Part shown: positions 57,501 through 64,000 of the stretch, one piece after another
Layout of the letters: every line of letters starts with the position of its first letter
Position numbering within the stretch: position 1 is the first letter of the stretch
NCBI GenBank assembly: GCA_903875135.1
Contig: CAIQUZ010000121.1
Location: 1-64,000 of the forward strand
DNA from: an uncultured beta proteobacterium
Lineage (GTDB): Bacteria; Pseudomonadota; Gammaproteobacteria; Burkholderiales; Burkholderiaceae
Length of the DNA stretch: 64,000 bases
Reading direction: 5' to 3'
The notes under the pieces: model-generated
What the model was told of the DNA's origin: nothing
The model's input: the letters and a program-made list of their open reading frames with translations, nothing else
Database searches by the model: none
Translations under genes and position numbers: made by a program

Positions 57501-58387
57501 TGCCCAAGAAAACAGCTCGAGCATTGCTAGATATCGAAGATGCGTCCATTGTGCCGATTATTCGAAATCCAAAGACAACGACTGTAGACTCCGAGGCGGT
57601 ATTTTATTTCCCGGGTTGTGGGTCAGAGCGGTTATTTTCACAAGTGGGTTTAGCAACACAAGCCATGCTTTGGGAAGTTGGTGTACAGACCGTGCTGCCC
57701 CCAGGATACCTATGCTGTGGTTATCCACAAAGGGGCTCTGGCGATTTTGATAAATCGGACAAGATGATTACCGATAATCGGGTTCTGTTTCACCGCGTAG
57801 CAAACACGTTGAATTATTTAGATATTAAAACTGTGGTTGTCTCGTGCGGCACTTGTTACGACCAACTGGCTGGCTATGAGTTCGATAAAATTTTTCCAGG
57901 ATGCCGGATTATTGATATCCATGAATTCTTGTTAGAAAAAGACGTCAAGTTACATGGTGTTCAGGGAACACGATATATGTATCACGACCCTTGCCATACA
58001 CCGATGAAATTGCAAGATCCTTTAAAAACAGTGAATCAACTCATTCAAACTGAAGATCATACTCAAATTCTTAAAAATGACCGTTGTTGTGGAGAGGCTG
58101 GAACCTTGGCATTAACAAGACCCGATATTTCTACGCAAATTCGATTTAGAAAAGAAGAGGAAATGATTAAAGGTGCTTCTGCTTTAAAAGATGGGTTTAA
58201 TGGCGAGATAAAAATCTTAACTAGTTGCCCCTCCTGTCTCCAGGGTTTGACGCGTTACAACGATGATTCTGGGACTACTGCCGACTATATTGTTGTAGAA
58301 ATGGCAAAACATATATTAGGGGATAACTGGATGGCCGACTTTGTTAAAAATGCGAATACAGGTGGTATTGAGCGAGTGTTGGTCTAA
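54551..58387 (+). CDS. Giant FAD-linked oxidase/iron-sulfur oxidoreductase with DUF3683
   Basis: A 1278-residue fusion. An N-terminal DUF3683 region (~1-150, [15 protein letters not shown] [16 protein letters not shown]) is followed by an FAD-binding type 4 domain (~190-340, [15 protein letters not shown]). An FAD-oxidase C-terminal domain follows (~480-770, [29 protein letters not shown]). Two 4Fe-4S motifs come next ([11 protein letters not shown] ~816, [12 protein letters not shown] ~876), then cysteine-rich CCG domains ([10 protein letters not shown] ~1056, [10 protein letters not shown] ~1178). It combines GlcD-like and GlcF-like parts. The substrate is probably a 2-hydroxy acid such as D-lactate or glycolate, but this is inferred. 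Confidence 0.88.
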   Translation: MNAPIYFEPPKNLTSLPSRLREIPYNYTSFSDKEIVIRILGEEAWKILDELRSERKTGRSARMLYEVLGDIWVVSRNPYLQDDLLDNPKRLKALIDALHHRLIEIEKRITQDLEDKVSQLVQAARVAVQNFAKDFEHAKVLRIRAKKVLGKVTAHDNIGFDGFVRVSHVTDATDWRVEYPFLVLTPDSELEIPALVKGCIELGLTIIPRGGGTGYTGGAIPLTPMSAVINTEKLEKMNAVEFERIPGAQKDVATIFTEAGVVTKRVADAADRAGLVFAVDPTSLEASCIGGNIAMNAGGKKAVLWGTALDNLLWWRMVDPEGNWLEIQRMDHNLSKIHDAPVATFELIWSDGSKAPGLSVIKKETLVIEGRRFRKVGLGKDVTDKFLSGLPGIQKEGCDGLITSSKWVLHRMPKEVRTVCLEFFGQARDAIPSIVEVKNYLDEQTKKGGAILAGLEHLDEKYLKAVDYSTKSKRNILPKMVLIGDIVGDDANVVAAAASEVIRIANNRVGEGFVAISPEARKKFWLDRARTAAIARHTNAFKINEDVVIPLPRMGEYTDGIEKINIERSIQNKLLLLDQLEEYFLKGNLVLGKTDDASEIPSAEILEDRVSQATQLIHEVRHRWTEYANHEDQYFEQLQDRRIRVSWKLEVRDVLNQIFMGAVFAPILAQCATIHKSVLRKRVFVALHMHAGDGNVHTNLPVNSDDYEMMQEAHEVVGRIMVLARQLDGVISGEHGIGITKLEYLTDDELKEFRAYKLKIDPEGRFNKGKLMPGGDLSKAYTPSFGLMGHESLIMQQSDIGAISESIKDCLRCGKCKPVCATHVPRANLHYSPRNKILATSLLIEAFLYEEQTRRGISIKHWEEFDDVAAHCTVCHKCLTPCPVKIDFGDVTMNMRNLLRKMGQKKFHPGASAAMFFLNATNPETIKLVRKVMIDWGYKAQRIGHQLFKRLAKQQTQKPKGSLGQAPVKEQVVHFINKKMPGNLPKKTARALLDIEDASIVPIIRNPKTTTVDSEAVFYFPGCGSERLFSQVGLATQAMLWEVGVQTVLPPGYLCCGYPQRGSGDFDKSDKMITDNRVLFHRVANTLNYLDIKTVVVSCGTCYDQLAGYEFDKIFPGCRIIDIHEFLLEKDVKLHGVQGTRYMYHDPCHTPMKLQDPLKTVNQLIQTEDHTQILKNDRCCGEAGTLALTRPDISTQIRFRKEEEMIKGASALKDGFNGEIKILTSCPSCLQGLTRYNDDSGTTADYIVVEMAKHILGDNWMADFVKNANTGGIERVLV

Positions 58388-58758
58388 TGGCTCAATTGAC
58401 ACCCAACTCGATCATCGTTCACCAACAGTCTAAAGTTCTTGAGCTTGGCTATGCCGATGGCAAAACGTACCGCTTACCTTTTGAGTTTTTGAGAGTGTTG
58501 TCGCCTTCAGCTGAGGTGCGGGGACATGGTCCAGGCCAAGAGACTTTACAAACTGGCAAAAGAAATGTCAGCATTTTAAGTGTTGAGCCTGTAGGGCATT
58601 ACGCGATAAAGCCAACGTTTACGGACGGGCATGACTCAGGGTTGTATTCCTGGGATTACTTATACGAACTCTGTACTCATCAAGATCAACTTTGGCAAGA
58701 GCATTTAAATAAATTAGCTAAGGCTGGGTTAGATCGTGACGCGTTAATGAAAAAATAA
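58387..58758 (+). CDS. DUF971-domain protein
   Basis: A 123-residue protein with the gamma-butyrobetaine hydroxylase-like N-terminal domain (DUF971): [21 protein letters not shown] and [29 protein letters not shown]. The domain is linked to Fe-S or scaffold roles elsewhere. Its ATG overlaps the last base of the upstream stop codon, and ubiE follows 16 bases later, so it is co-transcribed with quinone genes. Confidence 0.85.
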   Translation: MAQLTPNSIIVHQQSKVLELGYADGKTYRLPFEFLRVLSPSAEVRGHGPGQETLQTGKRNVSILSVEPVGHYAIKPTFTDGHDSGLYSWDYLYELCTHQDQLWQEHLNKLAKAGLDRDALMKK

Positions 58759-58774
58759 TCAAGTAGGAATGAAG

Positions 58775-59506
58775 ATGACGCAGACCCATTTTGGATTTGA
58801 GAAGATTGATGAAGCTCAAAAGGCGCAAAAAGTTGCTGGAGTATTCCATTCTGTAGCGAATAAATATGATTTGATGAATGATCTGATGTCAGTTGGCCTT
58901 CATCGTATCTGGAAATCTTTTACGATTGCCACTGCAAATGTCTTGTCAGGACAAAAGGTCTTAGACATCGCCGGTGGAACAGGTGATTTAGCTTTTGCTT
59001 TTTCTAAAAAGGCAGGAAAAGATGGAGAAGTTTGGTTAAGTGACATTAATTCCTCCATGCTAAGCAATGGTCGAGATCGATTGATGGATCAGGGTGCGAT
59101 GATTCCCTGTATTCAATTTGATGCAGAAAAAATCCCATTCGCTAAAAATTACTTTGATTTAGTTACTGTCTCATTTGGTTTGCGTAATATGACGCATAAA
59201 GAGTTGGCTTTACAAGAAATGAGCAGAGTAACAAAGCCTGGTGGAAAAACCATGGTTTTAGAGTTTTCACAACCAATTGAATTTCTTAAACCAATTTATG
59301 ATATTTACTCCTTTAAAGTATTGCCATGGCTCGGGCAGAAAATTGCTGGTGATGCACAAAGTTACAAGTACCTTGCAGAGTCCATTCGAATGCACCCTGA
59401 CCAAGAAACTTTAAAGTTGATGATGTTGGATGCTGGTTTTGATCAAGTAGAAGTCCATCGAATGTCGGGTGGAATTGTGGCGCTCCATATTGGCTATAAA
59501 TATTAG
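58775..59506 (+). CDS. ubiE: Demethylmenaquinone/ubiquinone C-methyltransferase
   Basis: A 243-residue methyltransferase. The ATG at 58775 has TAGGA at a usable distance; an ATG two codons upstream is too close to it. [20 protein letters not shown], the SAM motif [15 protein letters not shown], and [17 protein letters not shown] with [13 protein letters not shown] are canonical. It carries out the C-methylation step of ubiquinone synthesis. It is followed by ubiJ and ubiB. Confidence 0.96.
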   Translation: MTQTHFGFEKIDEAQKAQKVAGVFHSVANKYDLMNDLMSVGLHRIWKSFTIATANVLSGQKVLDIAGGTGDLAFAFSKKAGKDGEVWLSDINSSMLSNGRDRLMDQGAMIPCIQFDAEKIPFAKNYFDLVTVSFGLRNMTHKELALQEMSRVTKPGGKTMVLEFSQPIEFLKPIYDIYSFKVLPWLGQKIAGDAQSYKYLAESIRMHPDQETLKLMMLDAGFDQVEVHRMSGGIVALHIGYKY

Positions 59507-59508
59507 AT

Positions 59509-60117
59509 ATGACACCAATACTAGTTCCATCATTCATCTTCGATGCGTTGAATCATTTAATTGCACAAGAGCATTGGGCGCAAGAACTCTTATTACTTCA
59601 TTCTCATAAAGTGATTTCTGTGACCACTCCGTTTGGTCATATTCTCTTATTGATTAACGACGGTATGCTACACAAGGGGCATCAAGAAAATACCTCTCCT
59701 TCCGTGAGTATTGAGATTGATAAGGATGCGATTTGGGCATTCCTCAAAGAAGGCAAACCATCCGCTCTGAAACATATTCGAATTTCTGGTGACGTAGATT
59801 TGGCTGCAGATTTAAATCGTTTAGTTGCTGATTTAAAGTGGGAGGCTGAAGAGGACTTAGCTCAGATCATTGGAGACGCCCCATCCCACATGATTTTCAG
59901 AGAGTCAAAAAAAATCATCCATCAAGGTCAAACAGCTGCTCGGAGTTTACAAACTAGCGTGAGAGATTATTTTGTGTATGAAAAAAATATATTAGTTGAT
60001 AAAAATCATTTTGCGCAATTTAAATCTGAGATACGTCAATTACGAGACCATTTAGATCGCACAGAAAAAAAAGTGACTTTACTAGAGCAAAAGATACTAG
60101 ATAAAGTGAAACATTAA
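59509..60117 (+). CDS. ubiJ: Ubiquinone biosynthesis accessory factor UbiJ
   Basis: A 202-residue protein with an SCP2 sterol-carrier domain (~15-110; HKVISVTTPFGHILLLINDG, HIRISGDVDLAADLNRLVADLKWE) and a C-terminal coiled coil (~165-200). UbiJ assists the late, membrane-free ubiquinone complex. It lies between ubiE and ubiB with two- and three-base gaps. Confidence 0.9.
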   Translation: MTPILVPSFIFDALNHLIAQEHWAQELLLLHSHKVISVTTPFGHILLLINDGMLHKGHQENTSPSVSIEIDKDAIWAFLKEGKPSALKHIRISGDVDLAADLNRLVADLKWEAEEDLAQIIGDAPSHMIFRESKKIIHQGQTAARSLQTSVRDYFVYEKNILVDKNHFAQFKSEIRQLRDHLDRTEKKVTLLEQKILDKVKH

Positions 60118-60120
60118 ATC

Positions 60121-61701
60121 ATGCAAAGATTAAATCGTATTTTTCGAATTGTTTATATCCTTTGGCGTTACGACCTTTTTGGCTTATTGAGGCAGGTTAT
60201 TAAACCTGGCTTATATCAAATTGTCATAACGCCACTATCCTTATTTTCTCCTGCCCGAGATCAAGCACGTGGCGAACGAATTCGTTTGGCTCTGGAGTCT
60301 TTAGGCCCTGTCTTCATTAAGTTTGGACAAGTTTTATCGACACGCCGTGATTTACTCCCAGAGGATATCGCGAATGAACTTGCCAAGCTACAAGATGAAG
60401 TACCGCCATTTTCCAATGAGTTATCTCGCGATATTATTGAAAAAGCTTTGGGGGTACCGATTCCAGCAATATTTAAATCATTTGATGCCACACCGATTGC
60501 TAGCGCATCGATTGCCCAGGTCCATTTTGGCGTTTTAAAGGGAAGTGAAAAAAATCCTGAATGGGAAGAGAAGCACGTCGCCATTAAAGTATTAAGGCCT
60601 GATATTCTAGGGGTCATTGAGAGTGATCTCGCTTTAATGCACAGTCTTGCTGGTATCGTAGAAAAATTTTCTGATGATGGTAAGCGCCTTAAGCCTAGAG
60701 AAGTTGTCGCTGGCTTTGATACCACTATCCATGATGAATTAGACCTTCTAAGAGAAGCTTCTAATTGTAGTCAACTAAGGCGAAATTTTGCAGGCTCTAA
60801 CAAGATTATGATTCCGGAAGTGTATTGGGATCTTTGTTCAGTCAACGTGATGGTGATGGAGAGGATGTATGGCATTTCGATTGCTCGACTGGATGATTTG
60901 AAAGCTGCTGGTGTGGATTTAAGAATGTTGGCGGTAGACGGTGTTGAGGTATTTTTTACACAGGCTTTTTCCCATGGATTTTTTCATGCAGATATGCATC
61001 CTGGAAATATTATGGTGAGCCTTGCTCCAGAAACATTTGGAAGATTAATTTCTTTGGATTTTGGAATCGTGGGCACTTTATCGGAGATGGATAAAAATTA
61101 TTTAGTGCAAAACTTTTTAGCTTTTTTTAATCGCGATTACCATCGTGTTGCTGCATTACATATTGAATCAGGTTGGGTACCACCTGAAACTAAAGTAGAA
61201 GAATTAGAAGGTGCTGTCAGAGCTGTTTGTGAGCCTTACTTTGACCGGCCCTTAAAAGAGATATCGCTCGGAATCGTTTTGATGCGCTTATTTCAGACAT
61301 CTCGCCGTTTTAAAGTAGAAATACAGCCTCAACTAACTTTACTACAAAAAACACTTTTAAATGTTGAGGGTTTGGGACGACAGTTAGATCCAGATTTGGA
61401 TTTGTGGAAAACGGTTAAACCGATTATGCAAACTTGGATGAATCAGCAAGTTGGTTTTGGTGGATTTTGGGAAAAATTAAAAATAGAGGCGCCTCAATGG
61501 GCGCAAAAGTTACCGACTATTCCTCGCCTATTGACGACTCTTTTGGAGTCTGAAATTCAGGCTAAAAAAGATAATCAATTGGAGGAAATAAAGTTTTTAT
61601 TAAAAAAACAAAATTGCAATAAAAACTCAGCCGGTATATTTACAATGGGGTTAATTCTTGGTGGGGCCTTGATCTGGACATTTCTTCGTTTTCATGGGTA
61701 A
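60121..61701 (+). CDS. ubiB: Ubiquinone biosynthesis regulatory kinase-like protein UbiB
   Basis: A 526-residue ABC1/UbiB-family protein. The family KxGQ motif is in GPVFIKFGQVLSTRRDLLP. An alanine-rich loop SASIAQVHFG, a kinase-like core HADMHPGNIMVSL and DFGIVGTLSEMD follow, then a C-terminal membrane helix (GLILGGALIWTFLRF). UbiB is an atypical ATPase needed for ubiquinone synthesis. It completes the ubiE-ubiJ-ubiB set. Confidence 0.95.
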   Translation: MQRLNRIFRIVYILWRYDLFGLLRQVIKPGLYQIVITPLSLFSPARDQARGERIRLALESLGPVFIKFGQVLSTRRDLLPEDIANELAKLQDEVPPFSNELSRDIIEKALGVPIPAIFKSFDATPIASASIAQVHFGVLKGSEKNPEWEEKHVAIKVLRPDILGVIESDLALMHSLAGIVEKFSDDGKRLKPREVVAGFDTTIHDELDLLREASNCSQLRRNFAGSNKIMIPEVYWDLCSVNVMVMERMYGISIARLDDLKAAGVDLRMLAVDGVEVFFTQAFSHGFFHADMHPGNIMVSLAPETFGRLISLDFGIVGTLSEMDKNYLVQNFLAFFNRDYHRVAALHIESGWVPPETKVEELEGAVRAVCEPYFDRPLKEISLGIVLMRLFQTSRRFKVEIQPQLTLLQKTLLNVEGLGRQLDPDLDLWKTVKPIMQTWMNQQVGFGGFWEKLKIEAPQWAQKLPTIPRLLTTLLESEIQAKKDNQLEEIKFLLKKQNCNKNSAGIFTMGLILGGALIWTFLRFHG

Positions 61702-61707
61702 TCACTG

Positions 61708-63147
61708 ATGCTACTTTGGTTGGTAATCTTCTATTGGGTCGTTTCTGTCGCCATAGGACTCATTGCCTCCTTAAAAGTAAAAAACGTTACTGATTTCGCT
61801 GCAGCTGGTCACGCATTACCAATGTATGTCGTCACAGCAACAGTGTTTGCGACCTGGTTTGGTGCGGAAGCTGTTTTAGGCGCGCCAGCAACTTTCTTAC
61901 AAGAAGGATTGGCTGGAGTTGTTGCTGACCCCTTTGGTTCCTCATTATGTTTAGTCCTCGTGGGTTTGTTTTTTGCCAAGCCACTCTATAAAGCGAAATA
62001 TTTGACCATTGGTGATTTTTATCGCGAGAAGTATGGTCGTACCGTTGAGGTATTAATTACGCTCTGTATTGCGGCTTCATATTTGGGGTGGGTATCTGCT
62101 CAGATTATGGCTCTGGGCCTCGTATTTAATGTTGTATCAAATGGTGAAATTTCACGTGAAGTTGGAATGTTAATCGGCTCGGGAAGTGTACTTATTTACA
62201 CTTTATTTGGTGGGATGTGGGCTGTTGCTGTTACTGATTTCATACAAATGATCATTATTGTTCTGGGATTGATTTTTATTACTTTTCAGGTCAGTGATTT
62301 AGCTGGGGGTTTTACACATGTGGTGCAGCATGCCAATCAAGCAGGTTTATTTAATTTTTTCCCTAAAGCAAATTTTGCAGAAATGATTGGCTTTATTTCA
62401 GCACTTTGTACGATGATGCTAGGCTCAATACCGCAACAAGATGTATTTCAACGTGTCACATCATCGAAAACTGTTCAAATCGCCCAAAGGGCAGCGATCT
62501 TGGGGGGTGTTTTATATTTCTGTTTTGCATTTATTCCGATGTTCTTAGCCTATTCAGCGAATTTGATTGAGCCTGAAGTCGTCAAACAAGAGCTCCTAGG
62601 CGATACGCAATTAATACTCCCGCAATTAATTTTGCACAACACACCACTTTTTGCACAAGTTATCTTTTTTGGGGCATTGTTATCTGCGATTAAAAGCTGT
62701 GCGAGTGCAACTTTGTTAGCGCCGTCGGTCTCATTTTCAGAGAACATCATAAAAGGGTTTTTTAAAGAATTAACCCCCTCTCAATACCTACTCATTATGC
62801 GAGTGACAACCTTGATTTTTACCATTTTAGTGACCATATTTGCGATCAACTCGAGTCTTTCCATATTTAAAATGGTTGAAAGTGCTTACAAGGTAACATT
62901 GGTAGCAGCATTTGTCCCTTTGGTCTGTGGTATTTACTGGTCCAAAGCAAATCCGATTGGTGGACTTCTTTCGATTGTTTTTGGTTTGACCGCCTGGTTA
63001 TTTACGGAAGCTGTATTGCCAAATGGCACAATTCCTCCCCAAATGGTGGGGTTAGTGTTTAGTTTTTTGGGAATGTTTATAGGCTCAGTATTGATTCCAC
63101 AAGAGATTGTTCAGAAGCAAGACTCCAGTTCAGAGTCTGTTTTTTAA
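61708..63147 (+). CDS. Sodium:solute symporter family protein
   Basis: A 479-residue SSS-family transporter with about thirteen helices. MYVVTATVFATWFGAEAVLG, SYLGWVSAQIMALG, LFGGMWAVAVTDFIQMIIIV and LGSIPQQDVFQRVTSSKT are typical. The substrate cannot be told from the sequence. It starts six bases after ubiB. Its final codons form an intrinsic terminator with the TAA inside the T tract. Confidence 0.88.
   Translation: MLLWLVIFYWVVSVAIGLIASLKVKNVTDFAAAGHALPMYVVTATVFATWFGAEAVLGAPATFLQEGLAGVVADPFGSSLCLVLVGLFFAKPLYKAKYLTIGDFYREKYGRTVEVLITLCIAASYLGWVSAQIMALGLVFNVVSNGEISREVGMLIGSGSVLIYTLFGGMWAVAVTDFIQMIIIVLGLIFITFQVSDLAGGFTHVVQHANQAGLFNFFPKANFAEMIGFISALCTMMLGSIPQQDVFQRVTSSKTVQIAQRAAILGGVLYFCFAFIPMFLAYSANLIEPEVVKQELLGDTQLILPQLILHNTPLFAQVIFFGALLSAIKSCASATLLAPSVSFSENIIKGFFKELTPSQYLLIMRVTTLIFTILVTIFAINSSLSIFKMVESAYKVTLVAAFVPLVCGIYWSKANPIGGLLSIVFGLTAWLFTEAVLPNGTIPPQMVGLVFSFLGMFIGSVLIPQEIVQKQDSSSESVF
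63120..63145 (+). terminator. Intrinsic terminator embedded in the symporter's last codons
   Basis: AGACTC (63120-63125), seven-base loop, GAGTCT (63133-63138), G, then TTTTTT (63140-63145). The T tract supplies the final Val-Phe codons and the first base of the TAA stop. Confidence 0.7.
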
Positions 63148-63174
63148 GTACTATCTTCCGAAAAAAGATGGATA

Positions 63175-63831
63175 ATGCTAATTGATGGCATTAGGAATAT
63201 GAAAAAATACTTTTTAGCGGGCATTTTAGTTTGGGCACCTTTAGCAATTACCATTTGGGTAATTTCATCGGCTATGTCCGTTTTAGATGGTGTCTTTGGT
63301 TCCTTAATGGCGGGGATTATCACGGTTTTGCCATCCAATCTGACTCAAGAACTTACCCATTTTAGACAAATCCCCTTTGTTGGGGTTTTGATTGTTATCA
63401 CAGGTATTATTTTGACTGGGATGTTTGCGATTACTTTTGCTGGTCGTTGGTTGTTAAAAGTGTGGGAACAGCTTTTACAGCGCATACCGATTGTACGATC
63501 CATCTACTCCAGCGTAAAACAGGTTTCTGATACCTTATTATCTAGTAGTGGGGATGCTTTTAAGAAGGCTGTATTAATCCGTTATCCTCATGAAAATTCA
63601 TGGACTATTGCTTTTCAGACAGGACACCCAATGAGAGAGGTGGCTGAGAAACTAGGTACACCACACATTCATGTGTTTGTGCCTACGACCCCCAACCCTA
63701 CTTCGGGGTTTTTTATGATTGTGCCAAAGGATAGCGTGATTGAGTTGTCTATTTCAGTCGAAGATGCCTTAAAACATATTGTATCCATGGGAACTGTTCC
63801 ACCTGCGGGTCAAGAAACAAAAATTAATTAA
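63175..63831 (+). CDS. DUF502 membrane protein
   Basis: A 218-residue protein with two membrane helices (YFLAGILVWAPLAITIWVIS, and FVGVLIVITGIILTGMFAI) and a soluble C-terminal domain. RIPIVRSIYSSVKQVSDTLL and VFVPTTPNPTSGFFMIVPKD are hallmarks of DUF502. Function is unknown, and it often precedes aspS in betaproteobacteria. An alternative start at 63199 (MKKYFLAG) removes eight residues and is about as likely. Confidence 0.88.
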   Translation: MLIDGIRNMKKYFLAGILVWAPLAITIWVISSAMSVLDGVFGSLMAGIITVLPSNLTQELTHFRQIPFVGVLIVITGIILTGMFAITFAGRWLLKVWEQLLQRIPIVRSIYSSVKQVSDTLLSSSGDAFKKAVLIRYPHENSWTIAFQTGHPMREVAEKLGTPHIHVFVPTTPNPTSGFFMIVPKDSVIELSISVEDALKHIVSMGTVPPAGQETKIN

Positions 63832-63843
63832 AGAGGTTTAAGT

Positions 63844-64000
63844 ATGTCATTAAGAAGTCACTCAGCAGGTTTGGTTACTGAAAAATTGATTGGTCAAGAA
63901 GTGAGTATTGCTGGTTGGGTCAATCGCCGCCGTGACCATGGTGGAGTCATCTTCATTGATCTTCGCGATAACCATGGTTTTGTCCAGATTGTCTGTGACC
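63844..64000 (+). CDS. aspS: Aspartyl-tRNA synthetase (N-terminal part)
   Basis: The first 52 codons of AspRS, cut by the window edge. [20 protein letters not shown] and the anticodon-binding OB-fold [19 protein letters not shown] are diagnostic. It charges tRNA with aspartate. AGAGG lies just before the ATG, 12 bases after the DUF502 stop. Confidence 0.95.
   Translation, partial: MSLRSHSAGLVTEKLIGQEVSIAGWVNRRRDHGGVIFIDLRDNHGFVQIVCD

Noticed and set aside
60261..60725. 154-codon minus-strand open frame inside ubiB
   Set aside because: Antisense shadow of the conserved UbiB kinase core, with no homology or start signals.

Overview
The window is a dense chromosomal segment of a betaproteobacterium in the order Burkholderiales. 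Gene content and order resemble Polynucleobacter-like freshwater Burkholderiaceae, but the DNA is AT-rich (about 40% GC by eye). Several gene runs are classic for the class: gshA-gshB-EIIA-ptsH-ptsI, rhodanese-grxC-secB-gpsA-trmL, coxB-coxA-ctaG-coxC, lolB-ispE-tRNA-Gln-prs-rplY-pth, and kdsD-kdsC-lptCAB-hpf-ptsN-hprK-rapZ. I found no insertion sequences, phage genes, CRISPR arrays or rRNA. This reads as streamlined core genome rather than an accessory island.

Layout. 1-6.7 kb: end of a probable outer-membrane porin, the PII-AmtB ammonium pair, glutathione synthesis, and soluble PTS components. 6.7-13.9 kb: a minus-strand moeB-ctpA-gpmA group, a plus-strand rhodanese-grxC-secB-gpsA group, trmL, and two divergent degenerate genes (ComF-like and BioC-like). 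14-22.9 kb: a complete aa3-type cytochrome c oxidase locus with assembly factors (CtaG, SURF1, SCO) and heme A synthesis (CtaA, CtaB). 22.9-29.8 kb: rpoH with a perfect CIRCE operator, ftsY, two M16 proteases, rsmD, coaD, ferredoxin and pth. 29.9-34.1 kb: rplY, prs, tRNA-Gln, ispE and a TPR-LolB fusion. 34.2-42.5 kb: mutM-mutY, then the regulatory PTS and LPS-export cluster. 42.5-54.5 kb: a Kef-type antiporter, uvrA, an MFS transporter, ssb, a heme-binding HbpS/GlcG-type protein, queF, a 5'-nucleotidase, ilvA and a YqaA-type protein. 54.5-64 kb: a giant flavin/iron-sulfur oxidoreductase, ubiquinone genes (ubiE, ubiJ, ubiB), a sodium:solute symporter, a DUF502 protein and the start of aspS.

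How the genes work together. PtsI, HPr (His15 and Ser46 both present), two EIIA proteins, HprK and RapZ form a phosphorelay with no sugar permease in sight, so its role is probably regulatory. The oxidase locus makes, metallates and hemylates one terminal oxidase. The ubiquinone genes and the flavoprotein point to quinone-linked respiration. The kds and lpt genes make and export LPS.

What stands out is compaction. Divergent genes are separated by as little as 6-22 bp, and several starts have a -10-like hexamer ending 5-8 bases before ATG with no clear Shine-Dalgarno, suggesting leaderless mRNAs. Terminators or hairpins are built from the last codons of genes. A tRNA begins inside the ispE coding sequence. 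LolB is fused to a TPR protein and has no lipobox. rpoN is missing from its usual place between lptB and hpf. I did not find an obviously new multi-gene defence or biosynthetic system.
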